A stretch of DNA of 10,242 nucleotides from Clostridia bacterium. GTDB taxonomy: Bacteria > Bacillota > Clostridia > DSM-8532. A model generated the notes under the pieces. The model had not been told where the DNA came from and did not search any database. It worked only from the letters and a program-made list of their open reading frames with translations. The stretch lies in the NCBI GenBank assembly GCA_026418215.1, contig JAOABT010000575.1:1-10242 (forward strand). The letters are read 5' to 3'. A program made the position numbers and the translations under genes. Below, one piece after another: positions 6,651 through 10,242 of the stretch (its first letter is position 1; each line of letters opens with the position of its first letter).

Positions 6651-8563
6651 TGTACCACATTCAGAACGTTTTGAAGAGCCAAATCGTATTCTGCCTGACT
6701 TTTTGCTTTCTCGTCAGGTGCAATGCCATAGCCGTGAATATTGATTTCTCTGACGTTCCAATAGGAATTGACAAGACATAAAGCCACCTTATTTTGCGGA
6801 TCATCGAAAACCACCTGGCTGACACCCTTTCCAAAGGTATTCTGGCCAATAATCCACGTATCGGGCTGATAAACCTTCAAGCCCAGAGTCAGGAGCTCCG
6901 CCGCGCTGGCCGTGTTTTTATCGGTGAGTATGATGATTTTCTTAAAAACAACCTTGTCGGCTGAGGAATAATAGGAGGAGGTATACCCATTTCGATCGAT
7001 AAAATTTACCGTAACACAGTCCCCCAAAAGGTAATCGAGAATCTCCGAGCAGGCCTTCATATCCCCTCCCGTATTACCTCTGAGGTCAAAAACCAGCACC
7101 TTTTGATCCTTATTCTCTATTTTATCTGCCAAACGGACGAAGCTTTTTCCTGTAAGCGGATGAAAAGCCTCAATTCGAAATAGCTCATATTCTTTACCTT
7201 TCAAGCTTTGGGTTATGTGCTCGACAGCTGCGGTTTCCTTTTCCTTACTGTATGTCTCGTATTCTGAACCTGTGATAAAATAGCTGAACGGGTCCTGAGG
7301 ATGAAAAGCCTTGACGGCCGCATCGATATACTCGTTCGCAGCCTTACCATTGGTGCGGCGCAGCTCATCAATGTAAATTCCAAAATCCTCCGTCTGCTGC
7401 TGGTAGAGGTAGTTGTCTGATATGAAGTCAGTCAGGCGATCAGACAGGGGAAGCTTCCGTTTGTCAAGCTCATCGCTGAGCCAGAGTGCATCTTCGTTTT
7501 GAGGATTGGTGTCTAAAGCTTTCTGCGTATAGGTTTGCGCCTCATCATACCGTTGCTGGTTATAGGAGATCAGCCCCATGTGATAATACACTGTTGAATA
7601 GTCATTATACGGGTATGCTAATGCTTTTTCATAGGCATCCTTTGCTTTATCCCACTCATTAAGGGCCTCGTAGCTGCCACCTTGGTAGTAGTATAGGTCA
7701 AAATACTGGCAGCCCTGCCTAATTTGCGAGGTACAAGCCTCGAGGCATTCATCAAATCTATTGCTGTTGAAATAAGTCCACAGAATGTTAGTTCTGGCTG
7801 GCTGATAGCTCTGGTCAAGTTCATAAGCCTTGTGATAGCATTCTAAAGCCTTATCGTATTCTGTTAGATCGGCATAAACGTTCCCGAGGGCGTTATAAGC
7901 AACAGCGTTTTTCTCATCTGCCTCAATGGCCTTATTACAGGTTTCTTTCGCATCCTTATATTTTTTAAGGTTCATCTGGCAATAGGCCAGATCGATCAGA
8001 GCGTCCACATCACTGGGAACTAGCTCTAAATAGCTTTTGTAGACTGAAATAGCGGTCTTGTTGTCTCCTTTGGCCTTATGGAAGTCAACGATAGCCGAAA
8101 CGATGTCACCATTTGTCTTATCATGATAAAGTTCATCGTAAAGAAGGGCCTTTTGCGCCTCTTCTTTTCCTGCCTGGCCCAAACAAGCTGATTTTAGAAG
8201 AACACCGGGTACCGAATGGAGATTCTTCCCCAGCATATTGTCAGCCAGAAGCTCTGCTTCTTCCAAGCGGTTGAGGCTTAATAGAACCTCACCGTACTCT
8301 CTTGTCAGACTATCGTCATAGGCGTTTTCCGACCGGTAGGCTTCATAGGCCCTGACAGCATTGACATAGTCACCGCTGGCGGAGTCATACCGAGCTTGCT
8401 TCAATAATGAATCGGGATCACTGGGAAGTTCTTTTAAGACAGTCTGGGCAGTATTTCCCCCTGCCGCATTCATATTGGGGCCAACGGAATTCATCCCAGT
8501 GCAACCGCTTGCTGTTATTAATACGAGGATGAGAAGAAGGACACAGGAAAAACGATTTTTCAT
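6647..8563 (-). CDS. TPR-repeat lipoprotein with C-terminal S41 peptidase domain
   Basis: A 638-residue surface lipoprotein. The signal peptide ends in a lipobox ASGC with the lipid-bearing Cys at 21, followed by a Gly/Asn-rich linker. Residues about 50-365 form a run of roughly eight tetratricopeptide repeats (clear units such as AVAYNALGNVYADLTEYDKAL and the YYHMGLISYNQQRYDEAQ segment). Residues about 370-638 form a C-terminal-processing-protease domain: DLRGNTGG (493-500), the nucleophile S553 in NTASAAE and the general base K579 in NTFGKG. The Ser-Lys dyad is complete, so an active enzyme is likely. I see no PDZ domain, which most S41 processing proteases have; the TPR array may take its place in binding substrates or partners. 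The start at 8563 overlaps the cyclo-ligase stop (ATGA), with AGGAG five bases upstream. The substrate is unknown. Confidence 0.9.
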   Translation of the reverse strand: MKNRFSCVLLLILVLITASGCTGMNSVGPNMNAAGGNTAQTVLKELPSDPDSLLKQARYDSASGDYVNAVRAYEAYRSENAYDDSLTREYGEVLLSLNRLEEAELLADNMLGKNLHSVPGVLLKSACLGQAGKEEAQKALLYDELYHDKTNGDIVSAIVDFHKAKGDNKTAISVYKSYLELVPSDVDALIDLAYCQMNLKKYKDAKETCNKAIEADEKNAVAYNALGNVYADLTEYDKALECYHKAYELDQSYQPARTNILWTYFNSNRFDECLEACTSQIRQGCQYFDLYYYQGGSYEALNEWDKAKDAYEKALAYPYNDYSTVYYHMGLISYNQQRYDEAQTYTQKALDTNPQNEDALWLSDELDKRKLPLSDRLTDFISDNYLYQQQTEDFGIYIDELRRTNGKAANEYIDAAVKAFHPQDPFSYFITGSEYETYSKEKETAAVEHITQSLKGKEYELFRIEAFHPLTGKSFVRLADKIENKDQKVLVFDLRGNTGGDMKACSEILDYLLGDCVTVNFIDRNGYTSSYYSSADKVVFKKIIILTDKNTASAAELLTLGLKVYQPDTWIIGQNTFGKGVSQVVFDDPQNKVALCLVNSYWNVREINIHGYGIAPDEKAKSQAEYDLALQNVLNVVQ

Positions 8564-9141
8564 AGCTGCTCCTGCCTTATAAAATGTATAAAGGCCTTTT
8601 CGGTGACCACGGCATTCATCCTTATGTCATAGCTTTCAAACGGGAGGGCGCTTAACACTTGAAAATCGAAAGCGACGCCAAGCTTATAGGCATCCTTCCT
8701 GCATTTTAAAAGAAAGCGGTCATAATAGCCTCTGCCATGGCCCAAGCGATTGCCCGTTTGATCAAAAGCAACGCCGGGAATAAGTATAAGATCTATTTTC
8801 TCGGGCTTTATTGCTTTCTTATGAGGAGCCGGCTCTAGTAAACCAAACCTGGCTTGAATAAGGTCTGACCCCAAATGATCGACTGGCACTGCTTCCATGT
8901 CATAATTGAGAAGGGTTCTCGGAACACATAAACGCTTTCCAGTATTAATGAGCAAAAGGTTGACCTCTTTAATAGCCACTTCATTGCCATAAGGCATATA
9001 TGATAAGACAGTCTGGCTCTTTGCGAAAACGTCAGACTCAATGATAGCACTGCAAATAGCTTCAGATGCAGTTCTCGCATATTCTTTCGGGAGGGCTTTT
9101 CTCCTAGCCAACATGTCCTCTCTGATTTGTGCTTTATTCAA
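8560..9141 (-). CDS. 5-formyltetrahydrofolate cyclo-ligase (MTHFS)
   Basis: Cytoplasmic enzyme of 193 residues that converts 5-formyl-THF to 5,10-methenyl-THF with ATP, returning stored folate to one-carbon metabolism. The family shows clearly: basic N-terminal helix (KAQIREDMLARRKAL), YMPYGNEV (48-55), RFGLLEP (98-104), DLILIPGVAFDQTGNRLGHG and the nucleotide-binding GHGRGYYDRFL (134-144). The length is normal. The start is TTG at 9141, preceded by GAGGTGA (9154-9148) six bases upstream. The first in-frame ATG is codon 10 and would remove part of the conserved N-terminus. The stop overlaps the lipoprotein start by four bases, so the two are coupled. It is the first gene after the zinc-ribbon terminator, so a promoter should lie within 9142-9230. 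The best I can point to there is a TG-containing TATAGC (about 9183-9194) without a good -35. Confidence 0.93.
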   Translation of the reverse strand: MNKAQIREDMLARRKALPKEYARTASEAICSAIIESDVFAKSQTVLSYMPYGNEVAIKEVNLLLINTGKRLCVPRTLLNYDMEAVPVDHLGSDLIQARFGLLEPAPHKKAIKPEKIDLILIPGVAFDQTGNRLGHGRGYYDRFLLKCRKDAYKLGVAFDFQVLSALPFESYDIRMNAVVTEKAFIHFIRQEQL

Positions 9142-9230
9142 TGCTTTTCACCTCTTAACCATCATCGCACAAATAAGCAAAAGCTATAACAACCACCTTG
9201 TTAACGCGCTTTGACCGCTGTTTTTGTGTA

Positions 9231-9256
9231 AAACAAAAGCGGCCTATTGAGGCCGC
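9231..9256 (-). terminator. Intrinsic terminator of the zinc-ribbon gene
   Basis: On the minus strand the 6-bp all-GC stem GCGGCC/GGCCGC (9251-9256 with 9239-9244, six-base loop) is followed by TTTTGTTTT. It begins 18 bases after the stop codon at 9274. A second potential hairpin using part of the same sequence (CCGCT near 9239-9243 with AGCGG near 9215-9219) lies immediately downstream. Confidence 0.85.
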
Positions 9257-9273
9257 CTTATGAGACAATTTGA

Positions 9274-9618
9274 TTAGCCGTTCACCTTAGCACCGCACTT
9301 GGAGCAGAAAGCTGTTTCCTTGGTGACTTCTGCGCCGCAGTTAGGGCACTTGGTAGCGTTCTTGAGCTCAAGAACCTTTGCATTAAGCTCAACAACCTTG
9401 GCATCGATTTCCTTGATCTGTCCGCAGAGTTCGTCGTAAGCGGAGCCTTCGCCAGCACTGTATGCCTTGTAAACTGCTTCGCCGATCTTGAGGTAAAGAT
9501 CCTTGATCTTATCCTTTTCGGCACCGATCTGGGAATTCAGCTTTGTGATTTCAATAACGTCCTTACCCTTGTCGGTAATGTTCTTTCCAAATTTCTTAAC
9601 ATCATCTAAAAATGCCAT
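9274..9618 (-). CDS. Coiled-coil protein with C-terminal zinc ribbon
   Basis: A 114-residue protein of unknown function. Residues 1-87 are charged, helical and probably coiled coil, with regularly spaced hydrophobic residues. The end is a compact zinc ribbon, CPNCGAE with CSKCGAK (C91, C94, C105, C108), which should bind one Zn. There is no signal peptide or membrane segment. The ribosome binding site is a perfect AAGGAGGT (9634-9627). Lysine is coded AAG 18 times of 19, unlike the mixed use in neighbouring genes, which suggests high expression. It is a single-gene unit: an extended -10 promoter upstream and a strong terminator downstream. Proteins of this plan are widespread in Clostridia and mostly named only 'zinc ribbon domain-containing protein'. 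I cannot say more about its role than possible nucleic-acid or protein scaffolding. Confidence 0.87.
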   Translation of the reverse strand: MAFLDDVKKFGKNITDKGKDVIEITKLNSQIGAEKDKIKDLYLKIGEAVYKAYSAGEGSAYDELCGQIKEIDAKVVELNAKVLELKNATKCPNCGAEVTKETAFCSKCGAKVNG

Positions 9619-9698
9619 GTTAAAAGACCTCCTTATAGGTTTCTTGTTTATCTGCTTCGATCTGTACTTCTCATACAGTCTTGCCCTTTCACACTACT

Positions 9699-9727
9699 AT
9701 CATACCACAGGATTATTGGCCGTAACA
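9699..9727 (-). promoter_or_regulatory. Extended -10 promoter of the zinc-ribbon gene
   Basis: TGGTATGAT (9707-9699) gives a TG motif one base before TATGAT, five of six to consensus. The region 17 bases upstream (TGTTAC, 9727-9722) is a poor -35, as is usual for extended -10 promoters. The leader would be about 75 bases. No terminator-like hairpin is apparent in it. Confidence 0.6.
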
Positions 9728-9742
9728 TTAGAAATTTCTAAT
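9727..9742. repeat. Perfect 16-bp palindrome upstream of the zinc-ribbon promoter
   Basis: ATTAGAAATTTCTAAT is exactly self-complementary. It abuts the -35 region of the zinc-ribbon promoter and covers the stop codon of the U32 gene (9738-9740). It has a single G-C pair per arm and no T-run after it on the minus strand, so an operator is a better reading than a terminator. The binding protein is unknown. Confidence 0.5.
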
Positions 9743-10225
9743 TTTTGCTTTTTTTTCGGAGGATTGAGCCTACAGGGAAGTGGCTTGCAGGGATTTTTAG
9801 CTCCATCTGAGCATGGGGCGCATGCGCGATGTCATTGCCCTCCTTATCAAGGAGCCTCTCGACCACAAGTTCTGTAGCAGGACCTTCTGGGCTTAGAATT
9901 TCGATAGCGTCTCCCCTGCTGAAGCGATTCCTTTGCTCCACCAGCAAGAGTCCGTTTGTCTCATCATATCCGGTGACTAACCCAATAAAATCAAAGCCTC
10001 TGTTATAGGAGCTTGTTCCATAGTTATGATCCTCAGCATCGGGCTTTTTAAAGAAGAACCCGGTTGTGAAATCTCGATTACTGACCTTTGCCACCTCTTC
10101 ACCAAACTTGGGATCGTAAGGCTGCCCGTTATAGTAGGCGTCTATGGCCTCTCGATAGGCCTTAACAATTGTAGCCACATAGAATGAGCTTTTAACGCGT
10201 CCCTCGATTTTAAAGCTTGTAATAC
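9738..10225 (-). CDS. Peptidase U32 family protein, TrhP/YegQ/YrrO type (5' end missing)
   Basis: The last 161 codons of a gene that runs off the contig. The frame is open through the last genomic base; the true start and the Cys-containing U32 core are outside. The visible part begins TSFKIEGRVKSSFYVATIVKAYREAID, a stretch typical of U32 proteins just after their metal-binding cysteines. It continues with VSNRDFTTGFFF, YDFIG-like GFDFIGLVTGYD, VEQRNRFSRGDAIEILSP and a basic tail, which form the C-terminal beta-barrel domain. In E. coli and B. subtilis this subgroup (TrhP; YrrN/YrrO) acts in prephenate-dependent 5-hydroxyuridine formation at tRNA position 34, although the family is named for collagenase-like peptidases. 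That role is inferred here. GTG at 10178 is an internal valine and not a start. The stop lies within the palindrome upstream of the zinc-ribbon gene. Confidence 0.88.
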
Positions 10226-10242
10226 CTGTCTCTTATACACAT
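10226..10242 (-). other. Tn5/Nextera mosaic-end adapter remnant (right end)
   Basis: Seventeen bases of the mosaic end in inverted orientation relative to 1-19. They interrupt the U32 reading frame with an in-frame TAA, which confirms they are not genomic. Trim before use. Confidence 0.97.

Noticed and set aside
1..10242. Inverted terminal sequences resembling the ends of a transposon
   Set aside because: They are the Tn5 mosaic ends of a sequencing library; no transposase gene is present.
1..10242. CRISPR array, tRNA, rRNA or riboswitch
   Set aside because: No spaced direct repeats, cloverleaf-forming segments or known riboswitch cores were seen in any intergenic region; all gaps between genes are shorter than 140 bases.

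Overview
This is a 10.2 kb contig, most likely from an anaerobic, low-to-mid GC Firmicute of the class Clostridia. The evidence is strong AGGAGG-type ribosome binding sites, frequent TTG starts, a TRAP (MtrB) regulator, an ATP-type PfkA of Gram-positive length, a DnaE with an intact PHP domain, and a tandem pair of tiny Cys-rich membrane proteins. Both ends carry the Tn5/Nextera mosaic-end sequence (1-19 and 10226-10242). These are library adapters, so genomic sequence runs only from about 20 to 10225.

Layout. At the left edge, two small plus-strand genes (126-248 and 292-390) each encode a one-helix peptide rich in cysteine. They end at a hairpin (424-448) that works as a terminator in both directions. 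Every other gene is on the minus strand. Read in their own direction from the right edge they are: a 5'-truncated U32 peptidase-family gene of the TrhP/YegQ/YrrO type; a short coiled-coil plus zinc-ribbon protein with its own promoter and terminator; 5-formyltetrahydrofolate cyclo-ligase; a TPR lipoprotein with a C-terminal S41 protease domain; dnaE; mtrB; a 64-residue DUF2007-like protein; pfkA; a hotdog-fold acyl-CoA thioesterase; and a pgsA-type CDP-alcohol phosphatidyltransferase.

How the genes relate. From the cyclo-ligase to pgsA, eight genes run head to tail with overlaps or short gaps, so most are probably co-transcribed. Breakpoints are suggested by a promoter inside the 52-base dnaE-mtrB gap (perfect -10) and a hairpin between the DUF2007-like gene and pfkA. 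The products are housekeeping: one-carbon metabolism, DNA replication, glycolysis, phospholipid synthesis and thioester hydrolysis. One RNA-binding tryptophan sensor is inserted among them. No RNA gene, CRISPR array, insertion sequence or phage gene is visible.

The points most worth a second look are the paired Cys-rich micro-proteins, the TRAP homologue that lacks one of the three basic RNA-contact residues known from Bacillus, the TPR-S41 lipoprotein without a PDZ domain, and the zinc-ribbon gene with strongly biased codons behind a perfect 16-bp palindrome.
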